Source: a bacterium
GTDB lineage: Bacteria > Myxococcota_A > Bradymonadia > UBA7976 > UBA1532
Reading direction: 5' to 3'
Assembly: GCA_030426085.1 (NCBI GenBank)
Contig: JAUHYW010000005.1
Coordinates: forward strand, 62,001 to 126,000
DNA length: 64,000 nucleotides
In this document: piece after piece, positions 1 to 7,963 of the stretch
How the letters are laid out: every line of letters begins with the position of its first letter
Numbering within the stretch: the first letter of the stretch is position 1
Notes under the pieces: generated by a model
Databases searched by the model: none
Seen by the model: only the letters and a program-made list of their open reading frames with translations
Told to the model about the DNA's origin: nothing
Made by a program: the position numbers and the translations under genes

Positions 1-109
1 CTCGGTCGAGGCGGACGAGATCTTCACCGTGCTGATGGGCGACAACGTCGAGCCCCGGCGGGCGTTCATCGAGCGCAACGCCCTCGAGGTGAAGAACCTC
101 GACGTGTGA
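1..109 (+). CDS. gyrB: DNA gyrase subunit B, C-terminal end (partial)
   Basis: This is the last 35 residues of GyrB, read from base 2 to the TGA at 107-109. The tail carries the family's typical ending: a FTVLMGD segment, then VEPRR and an FIERNA segment, closing with KNLDV. This is the end of the C-terminal TOPRIM/GyrA-contact region of the type II topoisomerase subunit that binds and hydrolyses ATP. The rest of the gene lies left of the window. GyrB often sits close to dnaA, dnaN and recF, so this edge is probably near the replication origin (inference). Confidence 0.9.
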   Translation, partial: SVEADEIFTVLMGDNVEPRRAFIERNALEVKNLDV

Positions 110-143
110 GGCCTGCCCGGGCAGCGCGCCGACCGGAGGCCCC

Positions 144-797
144 GTGACCCCGGCCTACCTCGCCGAAGTGGAGCGCGCCTTCGTCCAGCACGCCGGGCGG
201 GGGCTCATCCTCTCGCCGCTCGACCGTGACCGGGTGGCCGGCTGGGCCCGGGCGGGGGTGCCGGCGGCGGTGATCGTCGAGGGCATCGAGCGGGCGTTCG
301 ACCGCCCGGCCGGCGCGCCCCGGCCCCGGGCCCGGGGGCTGGGCTTCGCTGCGGCGGCGATCGCGGCCAGCATCAAGGCGTGGCAGCACGCCCAGATCGG
401 GCGGCGGCAGGCCGAGCCCGACCCGGGCGCTGCGATCGAGGCCGCCTTCGTGGGGCTGCTTGAGAGGGTCGCCGCCGCCGGGCGGGCGGCCGAGGAGCCG
501 GGGCTGTCGATCCTGCGGGGTATGTGGCAGGCGCTGTCGGCCCTGCACGGCCGCTGGCGGGCCGGGGGCGAGGCCGATCCGATCAAGGCGGTCATCGACC
601 TCGAGCGGCGGCTGCTCGACCGGACGCTGTCCGGGCTGGACCCCGACGGCCGGGCGGGCATCGAAGGCGAGGTGGCGATGGTGCTCGACGGCTACTCGAT
701 CCACGACGAGGCGACCCGCCGCATCACCCGGCAGGCGCTGCTGCACGACGCCCTGCGCCGGCGGTTCGGGCTGCCGGCGCTCGAGCTGCGATTCTGA
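144..797 (+). CDS. Uncharacterised protein between gyrB and a DnaC-like ATPase
   Basis: This encodes a 217-residue protein of unknown function. The start is GTG at 144, supported by GGAGG at 135-139 at good spacing. It begins 34 bp after gyrB and ends 31 bp before the DnaC-like gene, so co-transcription is likely. The sequence is mostly helical and rich in Ala and Arg, with no signal peptide or membrane segment, so it is predicted cytoplasmic. An N-terminal block of the form LSPLD, a spacer, then GVPAAVIVEGIERAF looks like a conserved helical motif. By position it could be a partner of the neighbouring AAA+ protein, for example a DnaD- or loader-like adaptor, but this rests only on context. 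Confidence 0.8.
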   Translation: MTPAYLAEVERAFVQHAGRGLILSPLDRDRVAGWARAGVPAAVIVEGIERAFDRPAGAPRPRARGLGFAAAAIAASIKAWQHAQIGRRQAEPDPGAAIEAAFVGLLERVAAAGRAAEEPGLSILRGMWQALSALHGRWRAGGEADPIKAVIDLERRLLDRTLSGLDPDGRAGIEGEVAMVLDGYSIHDEATRRITRQALLHDALRRRFGLPALELRF

Positions 798-828
798 ACC
801 CGGCGCGCCCGACGGGGAGGTCGATCCG

Positions 829-1692
829 ATGGCCGACGACGACAGCCAGAGCATCTGCCAGCTCTGCGAGAACACCCGCCTGATCACGTTCGGCGGCCGC
901 CACCGGGACACCGCCCGGGCCCGGCGCTGCGACTGCCTGAAGCAGTGCCCCGAGTGCGACGGGTCGGGCTTCGCCTTCACCACCGACGCCCACGGCTACC
1001 GCTTCGTGAGCGACTGCACCTGCCGCAAGGTCGACCGCAAGGTGCGCATCTTCAACCAGGCGAAGCTGCCGTCGCGCTACGCCAACGCGTCGATGCACGA
1101 TTTCAGCCGGCTGGCGCTGCGGGGCATCGCCGGGGCGCGCCACCAGTCGACGACGCTGGCGGCGACCCAGGCGGCGATGCGCTTCATGAACACCTTCACG
1201 CCCGGCTGCCGGGGGCTGCTGCTGCACGGGCCGGCGGGCTCGGGCAAGACCCACCTGATGGTCGCCACGCTGCGCCACCTGGTGCTCAACCTGGGCATCC
1301 AGGTGCGGTTCGTCGAGTTCATGCACCTGCTCAGCGACCTGCGGGCGACCTTCGACGGCAAGGGGCGGGCCTACGACGTGATGGAGCCGCTGGTGACGGT
1401 GCCGGTCCTGGCGATCGACGAGCTGGGCAAGGGGCGGCGCAGCGACTGGGAGCGGGACGTGCTCGACGAGCTGATCTCGAAGCGCTACAACGCCCGCCAC
1501 ACCACCCTCTTCACCACCAACTACAAGGTCGGCGACCCCCCGGCGGTCGGCTCGACCGAGCCCCAGCCGAGCGGGGCGTGGCCCTACCTCAGCGAGCGCA
1601 TCGGCGAGCGGTCGTACAGCCGGCTCAAGGAGATGTGCGACCCCTACCTCATCGACGGCGACGACCTGCGCGATCACCGCCCGGGCGGCTGA
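829..1692 (+). CDS. DnaC/IstB-like AAA+ ATPase with cysteine-rich N-terminus
   Basis: This is a 287-residue ATPase of the DnaC/DnaI helicase-loader and IstB group. The start is ATG at 829, after a GGGGAGG-type ribosome site at about 815-821. Residues 1-70 hold eight cysteines (10, 13, 34, 36, 40, 43, 63 and 65) in paired CxxC and CxC spacing, suggesting one or two zinc sites. Walker A is GPAGSGKTH near residue 135, and Walker B is VLAIDELGKG near 193. The C-terminal part ends in the sensor/arginine-finger region around LSERIGERSYSRL. No transposase lies beside it, so a replication role is more likely than an IS helper role (inference). The 3' end overlaps the convergent DUF4340 gene by 19 bp. 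Confidence 0.82.
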   Translation: MADDDSQSICQLCENTRLITFGGRHRDTARARRCDCLKQCPECDGSGFAFTTDAHGYRFVSDCTCRKVDRKVRIFNQAKLPSRYANASMHDFSRLALRGIAGARHQSTTLAATQAAMRFMNTFTPGCRGLLLHGPAGSGKTHLMVATLRHLVLNLGIQVRFVEFMHLLSDLRATFDGKGRAYDVMEPLVTVPVLAIDELGKGRRSDWERDVLDELISKRYNARHTTLFTTNYKVGDPPAVGSTEPQPSGAWPYLSERIGERSYSRLKEMCDPYLIDGDDLRDHRPGG

Positions 1693-2981
1693 TCGCCCGG
1701 GGGCGTCTCGCCGAGCAGCGCGTCGATCGCCGGCCGCAGCGTCGCCAGCCCGCTGGCCCCGAGCACCATCACCGGCCCCTCGGCGCCGACCCGGCGCACC
1801 TGCCGGGCGCCGTTGCCGAACGGCGCGCCGACCTCGATCTGCACCGCCACGTCCCCCGCCTTGAGCGCCACCGGCCACGCCTCGGCGAACGCCGCCGGGT
1901 CGGGGCGCTCGACGAAGCCCACCGCCCGCAGCCCGACCAGCGCCGAGAGCCAGCCGTCGACCGCCGGCGCGCTCAGCGGCCCGGTCCGGCGGGGGGCCGA
2001 GAGCCGCCAGCGCCCGTCGGGGCCCCGCCCGGCGCGCAGCGGGTCGGGGCCGCCGATGGCCACCCCGTCGAGGGCGTCGACCGCCAGCCCGCCGAAGATC
2101 CGCCGCTCGCGCAGGTCGGCCGCCCGCACGTCGAGGAAGACCGCCTGATGCTTCGGGATCACCGCCAGCCGGGCCCGCTCGGGCAGCCGGGCCCGCAGCG
2201 TGCCCCCCTCGCCCGGCGCCAGCGCGATCGAGAACGCGCCGCCGTCGAAGGTCGACCCGCTCAAGGTCGCCGTGGGTTCGAAGCCGTCGGCGGGGGGCAC
2301 GAAGCGCTCGGCCCGGGCGGTCACCAGGGCCCCGAGCACCGCGCCGATCTCCTGCTGGCCCGCCTCGAGCCCCGGGGGGTGGAGCAGCCGCCACGGCGCG
2401 TCGGGCCCCGGGCGGCGGGCGCGCCAGTCGAGCGCCTCGCCCCGGCTCACCGTCAGCTCGGCGACGTCGGCGAAGTCGAGCGCCGCCAGCCGCCGGTCGG
2501 GCCAGTGGGCCGCCGGCCGGTGGAAGACCCGCCCCAGGTCGGCCCGCAGCCGCAGGATCCGGGGCCCGTCCACCGGCCACACGAAGGTGCGCCGACCGTC
2601 GACGACCCGGCCGATGCGCAGGGTGGGGCCGCCGTCGACGGCCACGGTCACCGCGTGCTCGCCCAGCCCGTAATCGTCCAGCTCGGCGCCCTCGGCGGGC
2701 ACCGCGAGGTCGGCGCCGACCGGATCGCCCATCGCCTCGGTGAGCGCGTCGAGCGCGTAGGGGTCGATCGGGTCGCCCTGCACGCTCCACCGCCCCCCGG
2801 CCCGGCGCAGCGTCACCGGCGGCTGGCCGGTGCGGGTGATGCGCAGGCCCTCGATCTGCGCCAGCGGCGGCAGGCGGAAGTCGATCGTCGACCGCCCCTC
2901 GCCGCCGAGGCTCGAGGCGATCAGGGCCAGGGCCAGCAGCCCGTCGATCAGCAGGAGGGCCCGGACGCGGCGGTCGATCAT
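1674..2981 (-). CDS. DUF4340-type membrane-anchored protein of the Gld-like ABC locus
   Basis: This 435-residue protein is the last gene of the minus-strand ABC operon. The start is ATG at 2979-2981, overlapping the GldG-like gene by 4 bp. One N-terminal transmembrane helix (about residues 7-23, ALLLIDGLLALALIASS) is followed by a long extracytoplasmic region of repeated beta-rich segments. The second half appears to repeat the first in style, with ITRTGQPPVTL-like and DGVAIGG-like strands. DUF4340 proteins are commonly encoded with GldA/F/G-type ABC exporters, which supports the family call; I identified it by layout and style, not by a search. Its function is unknown, perhaps as a periplasmic accessory of the exporter. 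Confidence 0.72.
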   Translation of the reverse strand: MIDRRVRALLLIDGLLALALIASSLGGEGRSTIDFRLPPLAQIEGLRITRTGQPPVTLRRAGGRWSVQGDPIDPYALDALTEAMGDPVGADLAVPAEGAELDDYGLGEHAVTVAVDGGPTLRIGRVVDGRRTFVWPVDGPRILRLRADLGRVFHRPAAHWPDRRLAALDFADVAELTVSRGEALDWRARRPGPDAPWRLLHPPGLEAGQQEIGAVLGALVTARAERFVPPADGFEPTATLSGSTFDGGAFSIALAPGEGGTLRARLPERARLAVIPKHQAVFLDVRAADLRERRIFGGLAVDALDGVAIGGPDPLRAGRGPDGRWRLSAPRRTGPLSAPAVDGWLSALVGLRAVGFVERPDPAAFAEAWPVALKAGDVAVQIEVGAPFGNGARQVRRVGAEGPVMVLGASGLATLRPAIDALLGETPPGDQPPGR

Positions 2982-4555
2982 CGGCGCCGCCTCCAGCGCC
3001 GCAGGCCGCCGAACAGCAGCAGCAGCAGCGTCGGCCCGGCGGTCAGCCCGTAGCGCATCAGCCGGCGGGTCGCCGCGGCGGTGTCCTCCAGGGGCGGGTC
3101 CTCGGCCGCGCGGGCCCGCAGGCCGGTCAGCGCGCCGTCGGTCAGGGCCCACTCCACCGCGTTCTGCAGGAAGACCAGCGCGTTCTCCCCGGCGGCGAGC
3201 ATGCGGGTGCCGCTGGTGATCACCGCCAGGCGGGCCTCGCCCCGGCCCCGATCGGTGAACGGCGGCTCGGGCGCGCCCCGGGCCTCGGGCGGGGCCGGGC
3301 GCGGGCGCTCGCGGAAGGCGGAGGGCGGCTGGCCGGCGACCGCGGCGGCGATCGGCACCGCGCCGGGGGTCTCGGCCTCGGCGTCGGGGGCGGCGTACTT
3401 CGCCGGGTCGAGCGTCGCGACCCCGGTCCGGGTGGCGGCGTCGGGGCCGGTCCGGGCCAGGATGTGGGCGTCGAGGCCCAGCCCCCGGGCCCGCTCGACC
3501 GCGATCGGCGCCGCCAGCGGGGCCGCGAGGCTGCTCAGCCCCCGGGTCACCGGGTGGTCCGGGTCGAGGTCGCGGATGCGGGGGAAGAGCGGGTGGTTGA
3601 CCGTGATCACCCGCCCGTTGGCGTCCCGCCCGATCGGGGCCGGCAGCGCCCGGGTGCGGTCCAGCGCGGTGCGGGACGGGTCGACCTCGACCCCGTAGGC
3701 CGACAGCAGCGGCTCGAGCCCGGTCTCGAGCGGCACCAGCACGTCGGAGAAGACCGTGCTCGGCGGGCGGTAGTCGAGCAGCGCCACCAGCGCCCGGCCC
3801 CGCATCAGGTGCTGGTCGATGACGTAGCGGTCCCGCTCGCCGAAGGGCTGGCGGGGGCCGACGATCAGGAGCAGGTCGATCCGGGCCGGCAGCGGGCGGC
3901 CGTCGAGGGTCACCCGCTGCACCTCGCCGAGCGGCTCGAGCAGCGCGGCGACCGGGCTGTCGACGAGGTCGGGCTCGCCGTGGCCCGCGGCGACCCCGAT
4001 CACTGGACGGCGGGTCTCGTCGCGCACCACCGCCCGCAGCGCCCGGGTCAGGGCGTACTCGGCGTCGGCCGGCCGCTCGATGGGGGCCACCACGGCCTGT
4101 CGTTCGCGATAGAGCAGCGCGACCCCGAACCGGACCTGCCGCTGCACCAGGGCGTCGCCCTCGGCGAGCTGCACCGGCACCGCCTCGACCCCGTGGCCGG
4201 CGGCCTCCTCGTCCATCGCCGCCCGCTCGTCGGGCCCCAGCCCAGGGTCGGTGGGGTCGTGGATCCGCAGGCGCACGTCCCCCGCGGCGTCCAGCTCGGC
4301 CAGGGTGTCCCGCAGCGCCCGCGCCGCCCGGCGGTAGGGCGGCTGGATGCGGCTCGGCAGGAACGCCCGGATCTCGATCGGCCCCTCGGCCTCGGCCAGC
4401 AGCTCGCGGGTGATCGGGGCCAGCGTGTGGCGCCCGTCAGCGGTCAGGTCGACCCGCAGCGGGTGGCGGGCGGCGAGCGCGTTGATCAGGACCCCGCCCA
4501 GCAGCAGCAGCCCGATCGCGAGCGCGGTCTGGATCCGGTGGCGCCGGGGGCCCAT
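2978..4555 (-). CDS. GldG-like ABC exporter auxiliary subunit
   Basis: This 525-residue protein resembles GldG, the auxiliary/extracytoplasmic subunit of gliding-type ABC transporters. The start is ATG at 4553-4555, sharing one base with the permease stop (TGATG). An N-terminal helix (about 8-28, ALAIGLLLLGGVLINALA) precedes a large periplasmic region. That region contains the family's segments on beta-strand folding (LTADGRHTL, IEIRAFLPSRI) and a VIGVAAGHGEPDL motif near residue 185. A second membrane helix (LLLLLFGGLRRW) with an Arg-rich tail sits at the C-terminus. It is translationally coupled to both neighbours. The exported or remodelled substrate is unknown, and no other gliding genes occur in the window. 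Confidence 0.82.
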   Translation of the reverse strand: MGPRRHRIQTALAIGLLLLGGVLINALAARHPLRVDLTADGRHTLAPITRELLAEAEGPIEIRAFLPSRIQPPYRRAARALRDTLAELDAAGDVRLRIHDPTDPGLGPDERAAMDEEAAGHGVEAVPVQLAEGDALVQRQVRFGVALLYRERQAVVAPIERPADAEYALTRALRAVVRDETRRPVIGVAAGHGEPDLVDSPVAALLEPLGEVQRVTLDGRPLPARIDLLLIVGPRQPFGERDRYVIDQHLMRGRALVALLDYRPPSTVFSDVLVPLETGLEPLLSAYGVEVDPSRTALDRTRALPAPIGRDANGRVITVNHPLFPRIRDLDPDHPVTRGLSSLAAPLAAPIAVERARGLGLDAHILARTGPDAATRTGVATLDPAKYAAPDAEAETPGAVPIAAAVAGQPPSAFRERPRPAPPEARGAPEPPFTDRGRGEARLAVITSGTRMLAAGENALVFLQNAVEWALTDGALTGLRARAAEDPPLEDTAAATRRLMRYGLTAGPTLLLLLFGGLRRWRRRR

Positions 4556-5268
4556 CAGCGCCACCGCCGAGCGGTCAGGACCTCGGCGCACAACCCGAGG
4601 CCGACGGCGATGGCGCTGACGAAGAACGCCACGTCCCGCAGGTCGACGACGCCCCGGGCGATGCCGGCGAAGCGCCGGTCGAAGCTGATCGCCTCGAGCC
4701 ACGGGGCCAGCGCGGGCGGGACGAGCGGCAGCGCCTTGCCGGCCACGTAGAGCGTGAAGCAGACCGCGAAGCCGCCGATGAAGGCGATGATCTGGTTGTG
4801 GGTGAGCGCGCTGACGAGCAGCCCGATGGCGAGGTAGGCCCCGCCGAGCAGCATCAGCCCCAGGTAGCCCCCGATCACCGGGCCCCAGTCGAGGTCGCCG
4901 ATGGCGCCGACGGCGAGGGGGAACGGCAGGGTCAGCGCCAGGGCCAGCGCCAGCAGCGCGAAGGCGCCGAGGAACTTGCCGATCACCAGCGCGAGGTCGC
5001 CCACCGGCCAGGTCAGCAGGACCTCGAGGTTGCCCGAGCGGCGCTCCTCGGCGAAGAGCCGCATCGTGATCGCGGGCACGAAGAGGGTGAAGATGAACGG
5101 GGCGAACTCGAAGAACGGGCGCAGCGTGGCCCGGCCGACGAGGAAGAACGGCTGGAGCACGAAGACATACAGCCCCGACAGGATGAGGAACGCCGGCAGC
5201 ACGACGTAGGCGATGGGCAGGTCGAAGTAGCTCGAGACCTCCCGCCGGGCGATGGTCAGCGCCTTCAC
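4555..5268 (-). CDS. ABC transporter permease, GldF/ABC-2 type
   Basis: This 237-residue integral membrane protein has about six hydrophobic helices, the usual size and layout for the ABC-2/GldF permease family. Typical family features are visible: an N-terminal cytoplasmic start (MKALTIARREVSSYFDLP), the motif ITMRLFAEERRSGNLEVLLTWP between helices 2 and 3, and a hydrophobic helix run ending just before a basic tail. The first codon overlaps the ATPase stop by 4 bp and its own stop overlaps the GldG-like start, so the three are translated as a unit. It forms the membrane channel of the exporter with the downstream GldG-like subunit. Confidence 0.9.
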   Translation of the reverse strand: MKALTIARREVSSYFDLPIAYVVLPAFLILSGLYVFVLQPFFLVGRATLRPFFEFAPFIFTLFVPAITMRLFAEERRSGNLEVLLTWPVGDLALVIGKFLGAFALLALALALTLPFPLAVGAIGDLDWGPVIGGYLGLMLLGGAYLAIGLLVSALTHNQIIAFIGGFAVCFTLYVAGKALPLVPPALAPWLEAISFDRRFAGIARGVVDLRDVAFFVSAIAVGLGLCAEVLTARRWR

Positions 5269-6182
5269 GGCGCCCCCGAGGTGAGCCGCTGGAAGATGGC
5301 CTCGAGGTCGGCGGCGAGCGGGCGCAGCTCGAGCAGCTCGCCCCCGCCCTCGACCACCGCCCGGGCGGCGGCGGCGCGGGCGGCGTCCCCGTCGGCGGCG
5401 GCCTCCAGCTCGACCCCGCCGTCGACCACCCGGGCCCCGGCCACCTCGGGCAGCCCCCCCAGCCGCTCGGCGAGCGCGGCCGGCGGCAGCCCCCCGGCCC
5501 GGATCAGGCTGCGCCGCCCGCCGTCGCCCAGCTCTGCCGGGGCCCCGTCGGCGACGATGCGCCCCCGGTGGAGGATGATCACCCGGGTGGCGACCGCCTG
5601 GACCTCGGCCATGACGTGGCTGCTGAAGATCACCGTCTTGGTCCGCCCCAGCTCGCGGATGAGCGCCCGGATGCCGAGCACCTGGTTGGGGTCGAGGCCG
5701 CTGGTCGGCTCGTCCAGGATCAGGATCGGGGGGTCGTGCACCAGGCTCTGGGCCAGCCCCACCCGCTGGCGGTAGCCTTTGGACAGGGCCCGGATCTCGC
5801 GGCGCAGCATGGGCCCCAGGCCGACCCGCTCGACCGCCCGGGCGACCGCCGGGGCCACGTCCCGCCGCCGGATGCCCCGGGCCCGGGCCACGAAGCGCAG
5901 GTAGTCCCCCACCCGCATCTCGGGGTAGGCCGGCGCGCTCTCCGGCAGGTAGCCCAGCCGCCCCCGGAACTCCCCGTCCCGGCCGTCCGCCGCCCGCCCG
6001 TCGATCCGGGCCTCGCCGCCGCCGGGCGCGAGCACGCCGGTCAGGATCTTCATGGTGGTGGTCTTGCCGGCGCCGTTGGGCCCGAGGAACCCGAGCACCT
6101 CGCCCGGCTCGACGGTGAAGCTGATCCGGTCGAGGGCGACCACCGGCCCGTAGCGCCTGCTCAATTCGACGACCCGGATCAT
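5265..6182 (-). CDS. ABC transporter ATP-binding protein, GldA-like
   Basis: This 305-residue ATPase is the first gene of the exporter operon. Walker A is GPNGAGKTT (near residue 38-46), the signature is ALSKGYRQRVGLAQ in place of LSGGQ (a common Gld/NatA variant), and Walker B is PPILILDEPTSGLDPNQ. The H-loop is FSSHVMAEVQ. Residues beyond about 220 form the C-terminal extension seen in NatA/CcmA-like ATPases. The start is ATG at 6180-6182; a longer reading to 6248 exists but lacks family sequence. It energises the permease and GldG-like protein encoded downstream. Its promoter must lie in the 262-bp gap before the glycosyltransferase, but I see no clear minus-strand -10/-35 there. Confidence 0.92.
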   Translation of the reverse strand: MIRVVELSRRYGPVVALDRISFTVEPGEVLGFLGPNGAGKTTTMKILTGVLAPGGGEARIDGRAADGRDGEFRGRLGYLPESAPAYPEMRVGDYLRFVARARGIRRRDVAPAVARAVERVGLGPMLRREIRALSKGYRQRVGLAQSLVHDPPILILDEPTSGLDPNQVLGIRALIRELGRTKTVIFSSHVMAEVQAVATRVIILHRGRIVADGAPAELGDGGRRSLIRAGGLPPAALAERLGGLPEVAGARVVDGGVELEAAADGDAARAAAARAVVEGGGELLELRPLAADLEAIFQRLTSGAP

Positions 6183-6380
6183 CGGCGGGTGGCTCCTCGC
6201 GCGTTCGGCCGCGCCCCGGGGGGAGGCGCGGCGCGGGTGGTGCGTCACGCGTCGGCGGCCCTTCTACCGCGGATCGGGGGTGCGCGCCAGCGGCCCGCGG
6301 GGCTCACCCGGGCGCCGAACCATGGCCCAGAACCGTGCCCCGGCGGGCGTTCGGGCCCCCCAGGGTGCCCGGCCCCCGCG

Positions 6381-6409
6381 TTGACACCCCCCCGACGCCC
6401 CCCTATACT
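6381..6409 (+). promoter_or_regulatory. Near-consensus sigma-70 promoter for the glycosyltransferase pair
   Basis: TTGACA at 6381-6386 and TATACT at 6404-6409 are separated by exactly 17 bp. Transcription would start near 6416, about 29 bases before the ATG at 6445. This is the clearest promoter in the window and stands out because the rest of the intergenic DNA is almost all G and C. Confidence 0.75.
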
Positions 6410-6444
6410 CCGCCGACTTCGGCCGCGCTGGTAGAGCCTGCGAT

Positions 6445-7953
6445 ATGACTACTGGGGAGCTCATCTTCCTCGGCGCGTACTTCGCGATCCTGGTCGGGCT
6501 GTGCTTCTACGGCAGCCACCGGTACGCGATGGCCTGGCTGTACCACCGCCACCGCGGCGATCGGCCGGCGCTGCCCGAGGGGCCGCCGATCCGGCCGCGG
6601 GTGACCATCCAGCTCCCGATCTTCAACGAGCGCTTCGTGGTGCGTCGGCTCATCGAGCACGTCTGCGCGATCCGCTACCCCGGCGAGCTGCTCGAGATCC
6701 AGGTGCTCGACGACTCGACCGACGACACCGTCGAGATCGCCCGGGCGGTGGTCGCCGAGTGGGCCGCCCGGGGCGTCGACATCGTGCACATCCACCGCAC
6801 CGATCGCACCGGCTTCAAGGCCGGCGCGCTCCAGGCGGGCATGCAGGTGGCCAAGGGCGAGTTCATCGCGGTCTTCGACGCCGACTTCACCCCCGAGCCG
6901 GACTTCCTCGAGCAGACGGTGCCCTACTTCGCCGACGACGGCGTCGGCATGGTGCAGGCCCGCTGGGATCACATCAACCGGGGCTACTCGCTGCTGACCC
7001 AGGCCCAGAGCATCCTGCTCGACGGGCACTTCATCATCGAGCACACCGCCCGCAACCGCTCGGGGCGCTTCTTCAACTTCAACGGCACCGCCGGCATCTG
7101 GCGCCGGTCGTGCATCGAAGACGCCGGCGGCTGGCAGCACGACACGCTCACCGAGGACCTCGACCTCAGCTACCGGGCCCAGCTCGAGGGCTGGCGCTTC
7201 GTCTTCCTCAACGACGTGCTCGCCCCGGCCGAGGTGCCGGTGGAGATGAACGCCTTCAAGACCCAGCAGCACCGCTGGGCCAAGGGCTCGATCCAGGTGG
7301 GGCTCAAGCTGCTGCCCCGCATCCTGCGCAGCGCGCAGCCGCGGCACATCAAGCTCGAGGCGTTCATCCACCTCAGCAACAACCTGGCCTACGTGATGAT
7401 GGTGGTGCTGTCGGCGATGATGCCGTTCGCGCTGCACATCCGGGTCGATCACGGGTGGTACGAGACGCTGCTCATCGACCTGCCGTTCTTCATGGGGGCC
7501 ACCATCTCGGTGTGCACCTTCTACCTGATGAGCCAGCGCGAGGCGGGCGGCAACTGGAAGCAGCGCATCGTCTATCTGCCCTTCGTGCTCGCCCTGGGCA
7601 TCGGGCTGGCGGTCAACAACGCCAAGGCGACCCTCGAGGCGCTCTTCGGTCACGAGTCGCCCTTCGTGCGCACCCCCAAGCTGGGCGTCGAAGGCAAGCG
7701 CCGGGCCCGCACGAAGAAGCGCAGCTACCGCGGCGGTCGCAACCTGCTGCCGTCCATCGAGCTGGCCCTGGCGGCGGTCTACGCCTACACCCTCTACTAC
7801 TGCGTGCAGGCCGAGCTGTGGCTGGCGCTGCCCTTCATGTGCCTGTTCTTCGTGGGCTTCCTCTACACCGGCGTCATGAGCCTCTTCCAGTGGTCGTTCG
7901 TGCGCCGCGAGCAGCCCCGCGCCACCCGCGAGGCCGGCGCCCGCTCGGCCTGA
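6445..7953 (+). CDS. Membrane glycosyltransferase family 2 (cellulose synthase-like)
   Basis: This 502-residue protein is a processive-type GT2 enzyme. An N-terminal helix (about 5-25) is followed by the catalytic domain with the expected D, D, D, QxxRW set: LDDSTDDT near residue 91, VFDADF near 147, TEDLDLSYR near 238 and QQHRWAKG near 273. Four to five more helices fill the C-terminal half, where the nascent glycan would cross the membrane. The layout matches cellulose/glucomannan-synthase-like enzymes, but no PilZ domain is visible, so the donor and product cannot be named. It is expressed from the promoter at 6381-6409 and is followed after 10 bp by another glycosyltransferase, suggesting a joint role in a surface polysaccharide or glycolipid. 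Confidence 0.88.
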   Translation: MTTGELIFLGAYFAILVGLCFYGSHRYAMAWLYHRHRGDRPALPEGPPIRPRVTIQLPIFNERFVVRRLIEHVCAIRYPGELLEIQVLDDSTDDTVEIARAVVAEWAARGVDIVHIHRTDRTGFKAGALQAGMQVAKGEFIAVFDADFTPEPDFLEQTVPYFADDGVGMVQARWDHINRGYSLLTQAQSILLDGHFIIEHTARNRSGRFFNFNGTAGIWRRSCIEDAGGWQHDTLTEDLDLSYRAQLEGWRFVFLNDVLAPAEVPVEMNAFKTQQHRWAKGSIQVGLKLLPRILRSAQPRHIKLEAFIHLSNNLAYVMMVVLSAMMPFALHIRVDHGWYETLLIDLPFFMGATISVCTFYLMSQREAGGNWKQRIVYLPFVLALGIGLAVNNAKATLEALFGHESPFVRTPKLGVEGKRRARTKKRSYRGGRNLLPSIELALAAVYAYTLYYCVQAELWLALPFMCLFFVGFLYTGVMSLFQWSFVRREQPRATREAGARSA

Positions 7954-7963
7954 TGGCCACCCG

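Noticed and set aside
39-80. Search for CRISPR arrays, tRNA, rRNA and transposase genes across the window.
   Set aside because: No spaced direct repeats, cloverleaf-like sequence, rRNA motif or transposase motif was recognised on reading. The coordinates here are nominal.
945-3053. Long open frame spanning the DnaC-like and DUF4340 genes.
   Set aside because: High GC leaves few stops; the translation is Arg-Pro-Ala-rich with no motif and runs antisense to real genes.
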